A stretch of DNA of 60,573 nucleotides from the NCBI GenBank assembly GCA_044368575.1, contig JBIPPH010000011.1, forward strand, positions 1 to 60,573, given 5' to 3'. The number at the start of each line of letters is the position of its first letter. Positions within the stretch are counted from its first letter, which is position 1. Positions 27,238-35,546 of the stretch are shown piece after piece. Below the pieces are notes generated by a model, which did no database searches, was not told where the DNA came from, and saw only the letters and a program-made list of their open reading frames with translations. Position numbers and translations under genes: made by a program. This DNA is from JABMMZ01 sp044368575. GTDB lineage: Bacteria > Bacteroidota > Bacteroidia > NS11-12g > UBA955.

Positions 27238-27245
27238 CAAATATA
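27238..27245 (-). promoter_or_regulatory. -7 promoter box for the OmpA-family gene
   Basis: The minus strand reads TATATTTG, giving a 37-base AT-rich leader before the ATG at 27200. Confidence 0.55.
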
Positions 27246-27286
27246 TAAAAATACTTTGCTTTTAAAAGAATTTTTTTCGATTTTTT

Positions 27287-27736
27287 TTAATTTGTTATAG
27301 TAATTAAACTGCCTTGTTTGTTCAAAGCATACATTTTCAATCCGAAGACTGCTGGACCACTAAAAACTGAGCCATCAAACAAGAATTTAGAATCACAACA
27401 CTTTTGAAAGCCCGAGGAAGTTGTTTGGCCACATCGAAATATCATGAAATTGCTGTCAACCTCTATTTGGGCGCAAGATTTGGAAGACTCAAATGTGCAA
27501 CAACGGTCAAATGCGTAGTACTCCTCATCTTTGTAGTGAACAATAGCAATTCCCTTAACCCCACCTTCTTCATAAACAAATGTATTAGCATTTAACAGAT
27601 GACTGTATTTAGGCAATGCCATGTTAATGGTTACATTGACTGGTACATCCGGAATAGGATCGGTTGTTTGTTGATTTTTTTTACAAGCACTTAGCGCTAG
27701 AAATAAAACCAAGATAAGCGCATATTTATTGATCAT
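27287..27736 (-). CDS. Rieske-like lipoprotein lacking the histidine ligands
   Basis: From the ATG at 27736 the product has 149 residues, with a lipoprotein signal MINKYALILVLFLALSAC (Cys18). The frame is open to 27826, but that part overlaps the upstream gene and precedes the signal. The fold pattern matches small Rieske-type lipoproteins: a YYAFDRCC block (73-80), a CCDSKFLFDGSVFSGPA block (113-129) and a terminal LKMYAL...LITITN. True Rieske proteins ligate [2Fe-2S] with CxH and CxxH; here the histidines are absent and six cysteines remain (79, 80, 88, 102, 113, 114). It may bind no cluster. It overlaps the dehydrogenase gene by 11 bases and ends the long minus-strand cluster. Confidence 0.75.
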   Translation of the reverse strand: MINKYALILVLFLALSACKKNQQTTDPIPDVPVNVTINMALPKYSHLLNANTFVYEEGGVKGIAIVHYKDEEYYAFDRCCTFESSKSCAQIEVDSNFMIFRCGQTTSSGFQKCCDSKFLFDGSVFSGPAVFGLKMYALNKQGSLITITN

Positions 27737-28586
27737 AATTGTAAAATCCGGCTTTTGTTTTGCGACCATGCAAACCTGCATCAACTTTTTGTTTTTGAAT
27801 TCTGCTTGGTCTAAACCTAGGCTCAAAGTTAAACAATTGGTATTGACTTTCTGTTACTGAATAATTGGTGTCAACGCCTATTAAATCCATCAACTTAAAA
27901 GGACCCATTTTGAAACCACTTGATTCCATAATGCGGTCAATGGTCTCTATGTCTGCAACACCTTCTTCTAACAATTTAAGGGACTCAACGTAGTACAATC
28001 TGGCTATTCTGTTCACTATAAATCCTGGAGCATCTGCTGCTACAACACCTGTTTTACCAATGGCTTGCACGAGTGATAAGACGCGTTCTACAATGGCTGC
28101 ATTGGTTTTAGCACCTTTAATAACCTCTACTAATTTCATAATGTGGGCCGGATTGAAAAAGTGAATACCAATAACCTGTTCAGGAAAGGCTAAACCAGCT
28201 GCAATTTGAGTGATGGGAATGGAAGACGTATTGGTAGCATAAATACAATCTGCACCATTGATTTCCATGAGCTGTTTAAATAAGCCCTGTTTAATGGGCA
28301 ATTTTTCAACTATGGCTTCAATGATCAGTTCTGCTTTTACTTGATTAACATCCGTTGTATAAACGATTTGATCAAGTATACTATGCATTTGTTCTACTGC
28401 CAATTTACCGGCATCAACTTGCTTTTGTAGTATTTTTTGATTGTTGATTTTAGCCTTATCAAGCACTGAGTCTTGTAGGTCAAAAAGGATTACTTGCCTA
28501 TTGGCTTGAGCACAGACTAAAGCTATACCTGCACCCATGGTGCCAGCTCCTGTTATTGCAATGGTTTGAATGTGTTGTGTTGGCAT
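27726..28586 (-). CDS. 3-hydroxyacyl-CoA dehydrogenase (3-hydroxybutyryl-CoA type)
   Basis: The 286-residue enzyme oxidises 3-hydroxyacyl-CoA with NAD. The Rossmann motif is GAGTMGAGIA (13-22), followed by the acidic end of strand 2 (VILFDLQ). The catalytic histidine lies in IHFFNPAHIMKLVEVI and the C-terminal domain has PGFIVNRI and the glycine-rich GFYNYD end. The single-domain length fits stand-alone HBD/PaaH enzymes rather than FadB. It starts one base after the EnvC-like gene and overlaps the Rieske-like lipoprotein gene, so it rides on an envelope operon; a functional link to it is not obvious. Confidence 0.93.
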   Translation of the reverse strand: MPTQHIQTIAITGAGTMGAGIALVCAQANRQVILFDLQDSVLDKAKINNQKILQKQVDAGKLAVEQMHSILDQIVYTTDVNQVKAELIIEAIVEKLPIKQGLFKQLMEINGADCIYATNTSSIPITQIAAGLAFPEQVIGIHFFNPAHIMKLVEVIKGAKTNAAIVERVLSLVQAIGKTGVVAADAPGFIVNRIARLYYVESLKLLEEGVADIETIDRIMESSGFKMGPFKLMDLIGVDTNYSVTESQYQLFNFEPRFRPSRIQKQKVDAGLHGRKTKAGFYNYDQ

Positions 28587-28587
28587 A

Positions 28588-29844
28588 TTATTTTGCTAAC
28601 CAAGCTTCTGGATTTTGTTTGTCTTGATTGTACCAAATTTCGAGGTGTATTTCTGTTGCACCATCATCGTCTTCTCCAATGCTACCAATGGTTTGCTTAA
28701 AGGCAACACTTTGACCTTGACCAACTGTTACATCTTTCAATTTAGAGTATACAGTGTAGTATTCACCATGGTTAATAATGACCGCTTTTCCCATACCAGG
28801 AATGCTGATCACTGCCGTAACAGTGCCTTTGTGAATACATCTGGCTTTAGCCCCTGCACTGGCTTGAATATCAATACCATTGTTCTGAACAGTTATTTGA
28901 TCAAGCTTTTCGTGGGCATGGGTACCAAATCGCTCGCTTATAAAACCTTTTTCGACTGGCCAAGGCAATTTGCCCTTGTTTGCGGCAAAATTATCACTGA
29001 GGCTTTTGACTTCAGGCGTTACACTTGGTGTTTGGGTACTTGTCTTTTTAGGGTCGCTTTTTGTATTGTTGGTATTGGTCTGGGTTTTTTGTTGCTCTTG
29101 AGCCTTTTTTCGTTCAGCCGCTATTTCTCTGGCAATAATGGCATTGATTTGAGCATTTAAGTTTTCCTTAGCTTTTTTCTGTTTTTCAAGATTGCGTTTT
29201 AATTCTGCTTCTTTACCAGTTAAAGCTACTACAACCTTATTTTTGGCCGATTTGTCTTGTTCTAATTCTTTAACCTCGTTTTGTTTGTTTTTGGCTAATG
29301 CCTCTTTGGCTGTTTTAAGACCTAACAATTCATCGAGGGCTAATTCTAGTTGTTCACGTTTTTGATGTATTCTGAACAGAAATTTTTCTTGAGCAGCATT
29401 CAAATAACTATTGAACTTCATGCGTTGTACCAATTGATTAAACGACTGTGCAGCAAAAAAGTAGAGCGAATGGTTATATACTTTTTTATTCTTATAGGCT
29501 TGCACCAAGGCATTGGCGTAGTTTTTCTTTTCTTCGTTGATTTGTATGTTTAAGGACTCTATGTCGTTTTTCTTTTTATCGACATCGTTATTGACATACA
29601 CTATCTCTTGATTAATAGTCTGAATGAGCTCTTCACGCTTCTCAATTAATCTGGCAATGGTGGTAATTGCACGTATACTTTCTTGTTTTTTCGCCTTGGT
29701 TTCTTTTAAAATCTTTTTGGTAACTGCAATCTCTTCTTCAGTCTTACGTCTTTGTTTTTCAAGCTCTTTACGCGTTTGACCATATGCCCAATTGGCGCAT
29801 AATAAAAAGACCATAAGCCCTATGAACTTACTTTGCTTTAGCAT
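28588..29844 (-). CDS. EnvC-like murein hydrolase activator (degenerate LytM/M23 domain)
   Basis: The 418 residues contain a signal peptide (cleaved near WAYGQ), a long coiled coil (about 22-255) and a C-terminal LytM/M23 domain (about 300-415). Active M23 peptidases need HxxxD, a second His and HxH. Here the first site reads NNGIDI, the YAHL-like site is YSKLKD and the last is IHLEIW, so the zinc ligands are mostly lost. That is the hallmark of EnvC-type activators, which are driven by FtsEX and switch on amidases at the septum. The ftsX gene at 9.7 kb encodes a possible partner. It overlaps the DUF4292 gene by 17 bases. Confidence 0.88.
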   Translation of the reverse strand: MLKQSKFIGLMVFLLCANWAYGQTRKELEKQRRKTEEEIAVTKKILKETKAKKQESIRAITTIARLIEKREELIQTINQEIVYVNNDVDKKKNDIESLNIQINEEKKNYANALVQAYKNKKVYNHSLYFFAAQSFNQLVQRMKFNSYLNAAQEKFLFRIHQKREQLELALDELLGLKTAKEALAKNKQNEVKELEQDKSAKNKVVVALTGKEAELKRNLEKQKKAKENLNAQINAIIAREIAAERKKAQEQQKTQTNTNNTKSDPKKTSTQTPSVTPEVKSLSDNFAANKGKLPWPVEKGFISERFGTHAHEKLDQITVQNNGIDIQASAGAKARCIHKGTVTAVISIPGMGKAVIINHGEYYTVYSKLKDVTVGQGQSVAFKQTIGSIGEDDDGATEIHLEIWYNQDKQNPEAWLAK

Positions 29845-30613
29845 AAGACGAAGGTATGGTTAAAGGGAAAGTTATAGGAGAAATGAAATCAACATCTGTA
29901 TAATTCAGTTGAACACTATTGCTTTTTTGTTCTATTGAATGGGTTTCAATGATGGCCTTTAAGGGGAAAGCATGTTCTAAAATTTGTATGTATTCTGAAT
30001 ACGCTATGCGCGCCCAATTACCAGGGTTTTTCTTGTCAGATAAGTAGGCAGAATCCATGGTTAAAGTACTTGGTTTGTAATGGTGCAGCAAACCCAATTT
30101 GATTTGGTCACTCATTATTGATAAACGCTCTATAGTATTGGTTTTGATTTGGTATTGTTGAAGGTCAAATACTGGTTTGGCGATTACAATATTTTGAATT
30201 TGTTCAACCGTAAGTGGTGTAGAGGTAATGCCACTGAACTCTTTTGTTTTGATGATGGCATAATTCTTTTCAAGTTTGTTTAAAATGACCACAGAATCTT
30301 TATTGATCAATACTCTAAAGCCTTCTATACCAAACATGCCAGCTGATACCCATACCAAAGAATCTTTGTACATCCTTAAGGTTATACTTACGCTAATATT
30401 TTTGTTGCCATCGGTATAGTCTGCATTGATTTTACTTGAGAAGTAGGTCCAAGGTTTGATGGTAGATTTTAGCAAATCATAAGCAGTAATTGCAGTAGTA
30501 TCTTTCTTAACCACCGGTGGAGGTGCTACCGCTTGTTTTTTGGCTTTACAAGCTGTTTGTGTAAGCAACAGGCATACGATACCAATGAGCAGTTTATTCA
30601 ATATACGATTCAT
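29828..30613 (-). CDS. DUF4292 lipoprotein
   Basis: The 261-residue protein has a lipoprotein-like signal ending TQTAC (Cys22). Its body matches DUF4292, a Bacteroidota family with a LolA/LolB-like half-barrel: the segment around SLVWVSAGMFGIEGFRVLINKDSVVILN is typical (described, not quoted in full). A role in lipoprotein or lipid handling at the outer membrane has been proposed only from fold similarity. It overlaps the upstream TPR lipoprotein gene by 20 bases and the EnvC-like gene by 17, so the three are tightly coupled. The same trio is recurrent in Bacteroidota genomes, as far as I recall. Confidence 0.85.
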   Translation of the reverse strand: MNRILNKLLIGIVCLLLTQTACKAKKQAVAPPPVVKKDTTAITAYDLLKSTIKPWTYFSSKINADYTDGNKNISVSITLRMYKDSLVWVSAGMFGIEGFRVLINKDSVVILNKLEKNYAIIKTKEFSGITSTPLTVEQIQNIVIAKPVFDLQQYQIKTNTIERLSIMSDQIKLGLLHHYKPSTLTMDSAYLSDKKNPGNWARIAYSEYIQILEHAFPLKAIIETHSIEQKSNSVQLNYTDVDFISPITFPLTIPSSYAKAK

Positions 30614-32108
30614 CTTTTATTTTGCGAAGTAATTTTGGGTGGTTATTGCCTAAAGCAACTGCTGTTTTCCAGCATTCTAGTGCTTTTGTTTTATTGTTAT
30701 TTATCATGTAAGCATCACCCATGGCCTCATAGGCTAATGCATTTTTAGCTTGTTTTTCTATAGCCATTTCAAAATGCAATAGGGCTTTATCAACTTGATG
30801 GGTATGTGTTTCTGCAATGCCCAATTGAATTAGAACAGCGGCTTCAATTTGGTTATCTGCTGCGAATGATTGTCCTGTTTGTGCGTACGCTTTGGCTTGG
30901 GCGTATTGTTTTAAGTGGTTGCTGGCTTCTGCCATAGCAATGTACAATTCTGCTATGGTTGGAAATGCCTCTATGGCTTTATTGCCATTTTGAATGACCC
31001 AGTCATAGCGGCCTAAAGTCTTTGCTATCGTTATGGTTTTAAGCCAATACTGATAGTTAGAAGGTACAATTTCTGTTAAGGATGCATAGATCAAATATGC
31101 TGCTTGCTTATTGCTTAATTGCTCATACAATTCAGCCTCTTGTTGTAAAACCTTATAAGATGGGTTGTTAATCGTTTTTAATTGCTCAATTAAGATGGGT
31201 AAATACTGATTGTATTGACTGTCTTTTTGAGCCATTTGATTCAATTCTTGACAACTCTTTAATTGGTCTTCAACTGTTATTTTTGGATCCTTCAAGCCTT
31301 GCTTTAAATACGTTGCTGCACCTTTGTAATCTTGAATTTTAAAAGTGTATTTGAAGAGGTTGTAGTTTAATTTGAAATCGTTAGGATGACTTTTTAAAGC
31401 GGCCTGATAAATGGCATTAGCGCTATTTTCGTCATTGTTTTTTAAATACAAATTTGCGTCGTCAATGAAGTATTGTAATTTGTTTGGGCTCGCTTTTTTG
31501 ATTTCATCATACAAAGCGTGGGCTTTTTCGTAGTTAAAAGTAGCAACATATAAATCAATCAATTTTAATTGTGAATTGAGCTTATAGCCACAGGCCTTTT
31601 TTTGTTGCTCCAACAAAGTAATGCTCAGGTCAGTTTGATAGCCATTTTTGGCGTACAATTGATCCAATATTTGAACGTATTGATCATCTTTAAGGTGTAA
31701 TTCTAAATGTTTTTCTAAGGCTTGAACAGCCAATTTAGTTTGCCCACTTTGTTTGAGTTTTTCAGCATACCACAATACATAAAACACATTTTTAGGCGCT
31801 AGTTGACAAGCCTTTTCGGCATTGTTTAAACAGGCATTAACATTCTGATTGCCGTAATGGTTTTTGCTTAATAAATAATAGACATTGGCTTCATTGGGTT
31901 TAAGGCGTTCACATTTTTCTAGGTTCTTGATAGCCAATGAAAAGTTACTGTTGGCGTAATGCACCGAGGCATCAATCAGGCAGGCATTAAAGGTGTTGTC
32001 ATTGCCAGTTTGAGTGACTTGCTTTTTGGGTTTGCAAGACCATAAAGCCAGGCAACAAATGCAGCTATACAACAGCCAATAAATGGTATGCCTTATAGGA
32101 TTCAACAC
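30594..32108 (-). CDS. TPR-repeat lipoprotein
   Basis: The signal LLYSCICCLALWSC places the lipidated residue at Cys25. The other roughly 475 residues form TPR hairpins (for example ALAYEAMGDAYMINNNKTKALECWKTA, near 458-484), enough for about 12 repeats. Such solenoids act as scaffolds for protein complexes; the envelope location and the genes on either side suggest a role in outer-membrane or cell-wall assembly. It starts three bases after the nucleotidyltransferase gene and overlaps the DUF4292 gene by 20 bases. No enzyme motif. Confidence 0.88.
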   Translation of the reverse strand: MLNPIRHTIYWLLYSCICCLALWSCKPKKQVTQTGNDNTFNACLIDASVHYANSNFSLAIKNLEKCERLKPNEANVYYLLSKNHYGNQNVNACLNNAEKACQLAPKNVFYVLWYAEKLKQSGQTKLAVQALEKHLELHLKDDQYVQILDQLYAKNGYQTDLSITLLEQQKKACGYKLNSQLKLIDLYVATFNYEKAHALYDEIKKASPNKLQYFIDDANLYLKNNDENSANAIYQAALKSHPNDFKLNYNLFKYTFKIQDYKGAATYLKQGLKDPKITVEDQLKSCQELNQMAQKDSQYNQYLPILIEQLKTINNPSYKVLQQEAELYEQLSNKQAAYLIYASLTEIVPSNYQYWLKTITIAKTLGRYDWVIQNGNKAIEAFPTIAELYIAMAEASNHLKQYAQAKAYAQTGQSFAADNQIEAAVLIQLGIAETHTHQVDKALLHFEMAIEKQAKNALAYEAMGDAYMINNNKTKALECWKTAVALGNNHPKLLRKIKDESYIE

Positions 32109-32111
32109 AGC

Positions 32112-33113
32112 TTATTTGAGCGTACTGTAGTCTCCAATACTTAACTCTTTTCCGGCACCATTTATTGTTACATGGTTGCCAATCATACTGTTTGTGAAGT
32201 CAATATTTTCAATTGTACAACTGTTTTGTATGATGCTGTTACTAATGTTTGAACCTAGAATAACTGAGCCTTTCCCTATGCTTACGTGAGGGCCAATGGT
32301 AGAATTTTCAATTCTTACATCATCAGCTATGAAGCAAGGTTCGATAATGGTACAGGCATTTTTACCATTCACATGACTGTTATCAAATTCAGATTGTTTG
32401 ATTTCTAGTATGCGTTGATTGGTCAAAACTGTGGCGTCTTTGTTGCCACAATCCAACCATTCTTCAACCTCTCCTGGCTTAAATACCAAGCCTTTGTTTT
32501 TCATGTTTTCAAGGGCATTGGTTAATTGGTATTCACCTTTTTCTCTAACATCGTTATCGATTAAGTATTGAATTTCGCTTAATAAATTATCGCCGTCTTT
32601 AAAGTAATAAATACCAATAATGGCTAAGTCTGATACAAATTCTACAGGTTTTTCAATGAAATCAGTAATGTGATTTTGTTCATCTAATTTGACCACTCCA
32701 AATTGACTCGGATTGGCCACTTTATGCACCCAAATAGTGCCATCTGCAGTTTTATCTAAATCAAATTCAGCCTTGAACAATGTGTCTGCAAAGGCCACTA
32801 TAACTTCACCTGTTAAAGCAGGTGTAGCGCACATAACCGCATGGGCTGTACCAAGTGCTTCTTCTTGGTAGTAGATTCTGCCTTCTGCCCCAACACTCTC
32901 TGCGATTTTAATTAATTCTAATTCAACCTCATGTCCAAAATCCCCAATAATGAAGGCTACTTCATCTATGGTTTCTTTGCATACTGATGCAATGTCTTCA
33001 ACCAATCTTTGAACGATGGGTTTGCCTGCAATTGGTAATAAAGGTTTTGGTGTGGTAAGTGTGTGTGGCCTCATGCGTTTGCCCATGCCAGCCATAGGTA
33101 TAATGATATTCAT
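32112..33113 (-). CDS. Nucleotidyltransferase of the sugar-1-phosphate type with left-handed beta-helix
   Basis: The N-terminal 230 residues carry the NTP-binding motif GMGKRMRPHTLTTPKPLLP (9-27) and a GTAHAV motif near 90. The C-terminal 80 residues read as hexapeptide repeats (IENSTIGPHVSIGKGSVILG and similar) of a left-handed beta-helix. The family activates sugars as NDP-sugars (for example glucose-1-phosphate thymidylyl- or uridylyltransferases); the sugar and nucleotide cannot be set by eye. It sits between dut and the TPR gene in the flippase-led operon, so it may feed glycan synthesis. Confidence 0.87.
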   Translation of the reverse strand: MNIIIPMAGMGKRMRPHTLTTPKPLLPIAGKPIVQRLVEDIASVCKETIDEVAFIIGDFGHEVELELIKIAESVGAEGRIYYQEEALGTAHAVMCATPALTGEVIVAFADTLFKAEFDLDKTADGTIWVHKVANPSQFGVVKLDEQNHITDFIEKPVEFVSDLAIIGIYYFKDGDNLLSEIQYLIDNDVREKGEYQLTNALENMKNKGLVFKPGEVEEWLDCGNKDATVLTNQRILEIKQSEFDNSHVNGKNACTIIEPCFIADDVRIENSTIGPHVSIGKGSVILGSNISNSIIQNSCTIENIDFTNSMIGNHVTINGAGKELSIGDYSTLK

Positions 33114-33125
33114 GCTTGTTTTGCT

Positions 33126-33560
33126 TTATTGTTTGCCTGTATGGCCATAGCCACCAGCGCCTCTTTCTGTTTCCGATAGGTTGGTTTCAGGTTCAAAAAC
33201 TGCTTGTATACAAGGAGCAATAATCATTTGTGCAATTCTATCTCCTCCTTGAATAGTGAAGTGTTCTTCACCTAAATTGATAAGTAATACTTTGATTTCG
33301 CCACGGTAGTCAGCATCAATGGTGCCTGGGCTGTTCAATACCGTAATGCCATGTTTTAAAGCCAATCCACTTCTAGGTCTAATTTGTGCTTCATGGTGTT
33401 CAGGAAGTTCAATAAATAAACCAGTTGGTATCAAGACCCTTTCTTGTGGGGCAATAGTGATGGGCTCAGAAAGGTGAGCACATAAATCAGCACCAGCAGA
33501 AGATTTAGTCTGATAAGCCGGTAAAGGATTGGGACTGTTATTAATGATTTTAACTTTCAA
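33126..33560 (-). CDS. dut: Deoxyuridine 5'-triphosphate nucleotidohydrolase (dUTPase)
   Basis: Dut hydrolyses dUTP to dUMP, limiting uracil in DNA and supplying ThyA. The five motifs of the trimeric family are visible: SSAGADL (about 20-26), RPRSGLAL (62-69), GTIDADYRGE (79-88), DRIAQMI (about 107-113) and RGAGGYGHTG (133-142). The 144-residue length is normal. The start is TTG at 33560, which fits the family N-terminus (MKVKIINNS). A TAAATTTG box lies ten bases upstream and overlaps the flippase stop, so dut may also be transcribed from its own promoter. Confidence 0.95.
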   Translation of the reverse strand: MKVKIINNSPNPLPAYQTKSSAGADLCAHLSEPITIAPQERVLIPTGLFIELPEHHEAQIRPRSGLALKHGITVLNSPGTIDADYRGEIKVLLINLGEEHFTIQGGDRIAQMIIAPCIQAVFEPETNLSETERGAGGYGHTGKQ

Positions 33561-33570
33561 AACAATGCTG

Positions 33571-33578
33571 CAAATTTA
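33571..33578 (-). promoter_or_regulatory. Internal -7 promoter box for dut
   Basis: The minus strand reads TAAATTTG across the end of the flippase gene, ten bases before the TTG start of dut. Confidence 0.45.
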
Positions 33579-35021
33579 ATGAATTTTGACTTTTGGTCGA
33601 TGTATCCAAATGGCGCCAAGTAAAAGTAATATCCCCAGGATATGCAAAAGTTCTTTGATTAAAGGCGATAAACCAATTGGCAGATAATGATCAATGCCTA
33701 ACCAGATAACAATGGCTAATCCGATATTAATCAAATAGGATTTGACTTGGTAAGGCACATGGTAGTGTTGTTGGCCTAAGTAATAAGCAGCAACGCACAT
33801 GCCTGCATATACTAATAAAGTGATCCAAGCACAAGCCACAAAACCGTATAAAGGAATACAAATCCAGTTCCCTACAATGGTTATACAGGCAGCAGTAATT
33901 GCCACTACGGCACCAGTTTTAGTTTTATTGGTAAACCTATACCAAATACTCAAGTTATAGTAGATGCCCAAAAACAAATTTGCTAACAGTAAAATGGGAA
34001 CAACATAGAGTCCTCGACTATCTTTAAAAAAATCTGGATTTCGAATGAACAAATGGGCCAAAGGTTCTATGTAGAACATACACAGTAGGAAAATCATTAA
34101 GCAAACACCTATAAACCAATACATGATATTGGCATAATTCTCCTTAGATTGATGATTATCCGCTTGCTTAAAGAACAATGGTTCTGCAGCAAAACGATAA
34201 GCTTGCACAAACATGGTCATGACCATAGTTAATTTGTAAAAAGCGCCGTAGATGCCATTTTGGTAGGAGCCTTCTTCATCACTCAGCATAACCTTTAAAA
34301 GGGTTCTATCGAGGGTTTCGTTCACTATGCCGGCTAAACCTACAAAGATGAGTGGCCAAGCGTATTTCAACATGGATTTTAACAAGGTCCATTCAAAAGG
34401 CGCTGCAATGTCAAACGCTAAAGGACTTAAAACAAGAAAAGAGGCAAAACTGGCTATTGCATTGGCGAGTAGGATTAAGTTCACTTGACTCAAATGTGAT
34501 AAAACTTCTGGCGTTTGAATTAAAAAATACAAATTAAGTGACACATTGATGCCAATGTTAAAGAGCTTTACAAAAGCGTATTTTAATGGCTTTTCTTCGT
34601 GTCTGAGTCTGGCAAATGGCAGCGCAGACAAGGTATCAAAGACCAAGAATATTAAACATGCATATAGGTAGTCCACATGGCCTAAAAAACCAATTGTAGG
34701 GGCAATAGCAGGGGCCAATAAATAAGCCATTGCTGCAAACAACAGGGTACTTGCCAGCAGAGATTTTTGACCATTGGCAAATACGGTTTTGGCATCCTTT
34801 CCACTTCTAATAAAATAAAAATAGGTGGTTTCCATGCCATAAGTCAAAACCACATTCATAAAGGCCATAATGGCAAAAACACTGGTAATATCGCCATATG
34901 AGCCCACTGATTTTAGATACGATGTATGAGGTATTACCAATAAAAAATTGATAAAACGACCCAACATTGAGCTTAGACCATAGATAGCGGTTTGAGAAGC
35001 AATCTTATTTAGAAGTCCCAC
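33576..35021 (-). CDS. Polysaccharide flippase (Wzx-like, MOP superfamily)
   Basis: The 481 residues show 12-14 membrane helices typical of the MOP exporter superfamily that flips lipid-linked glycans across the inner membrane. The N-terminal GLLNKIASQTAIYGLSSMLG and the SLNLYF region fit polysaccharide biosynthesis flippases. The start appears to be GTG at 35021, seven bases after a TATCTTTG box. It heads a long minus-strand run through dut, the nucleotidyltransferase, TPR, DUF4292, EnvC-like, dehydrogenase and Rieske-like genes. The glycan is unknown. Confidence 0.88.
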   Translation of the reverse strand: MGLLNKIASQTAIYGLSSMLGRFINFLLVIPHTSYLKSVGSYGDITSVFAIMAFMNVVLTYGMETTYFYFIRSGKDAKTVFANGQKSLLASTLLFAAMAYLLAPAIAPTIGFLGHVDYLYACLIFLVFDTLSALPFARLRHEEKPLKYAFVKLFNIGINVSLNLYFLIQTPEVLSHLSQVNLILLANAIASFASFLVLSPLAFDIAAPFEWTLLKSMLKYAWPLIFVGLAGIVNETLDRTLLKVMLSDEEGSYQNGIYGAFYKLTMVMTMFVQAYRFAAEPLFFKQADNHQSKENYANIMYWFIGVCLMIFLLCMFYIEPLAHLFIRNPDFFKDSRGLYVVPILLLANLFLGIYYNLSIWYRFTNKTKTGAVVAITAACITIVGNWICIPLYGFVACAWITLLVYAGMCVAAYYLGQQHYHVPYQVKSYLINIGLAIVIWLGIDHYLPIGLSPLIKELLHILGILLLLGAIWIHRPKVKIH

Positions 35022-35028
35022 AATAGGA

Positions 35029-35036
35029 CAAAGATA
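35029..35036 (-). promoter_or_regulatory. -7 promoter box heading the flippase operon
   Basis: TATCTTTG on the minus strand, seven bases before the GTG of the flippase gene. Confidence 0.5.
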
Positions 35037-35057
35037 TTAATTAAAAAGAGGTAGTGA

Positions 35058-35507
35058 TTAAAATGATTTCAACAGCTCCCAACTTTTGTCTGCTAATAAT
35101 TTGGCAGAGCAAATATAGTTTTCGTAGGCTTTTTTTAGCCCCCATTCATGCGGCGCAATTAAAGATAAAACGGTTTTGCCTTTGTGTTCATAAACATGGT
35201 AAGTAGTGCCCACAACCGGTTCAAAGTTGATATCTGCCTCGTATATCTTTTTAGAAACCAGCACCCTTTCTTCAATTTGTTTGGCTTGATCAATCAATAA
35301 TTTGGCTTGTTGTTTGAGCATTTCAATCTGTTGATTGGCTTGTAAATGCATGGTTTCAAAAGCAGTTGCCTTTACCAATCGTTTATCAATTGGTTCTATT
35401 TTAGGTGAAGACACCGACAAAGGAATGGGCGAGAATTTATCGAGTCCTTGATACAAGGCGTCGTGCTTCAAGGGGTCTTTTTCTGGCTCATCAGACAAGA
35501 TACTCAT
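35058..35507 (-). CDS. DUF2452 family protein
   Basis: The 149-residue soluble protein has a central coiled-coil-like stretch (about 55-90) and a C-terminal domain with TTYHVYEHKGKTVLSLIAPHEWG (about 100-122). This matches DUF2452, a widespread Bacteroidota and proteobacterial family of unknown function. It is divergent from the glutathione peroxidase gene and ends 36 bases before the flippase start on the same strand. No signal peptide or catalytic motif is visible. Confidence 0.8.
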   Translation of the reverse strand: MSILSDEPEKDPLKHDALYQGLDKFSPIPLSVSSPKIEPIDKRLVKATAFETMHLQANQQIEMLKQQAKLLIDQAKQIEERVLVSKKIYEADINFEPVVGTTYHVYEHKGKTVLSLIAPHEWGLKKAYENYICSAKLLADKSWELLKSF

Positions 35508-35528
35508 GGTATTAAAACACTTTCGACT

Positions 35529-35536
35529 TAAATTTG
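35529..35536 (+). promoter_or_regulatory. -7 promoter box for the glutathione peroxidase gene
   Basis: TAAATTTG lies ten bases before the ATG at 35547. Confidence 0.5.
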
Positions 35537-35546
35537 TTTAGAGAAT

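Noticed and set aside
27737..27826. 30-codon N-terminal extension of the Rieske-like lipoprotein
   Set aside because: It lies inside the dehydrogenase gene and would bury the lipoprotein signal peptide.
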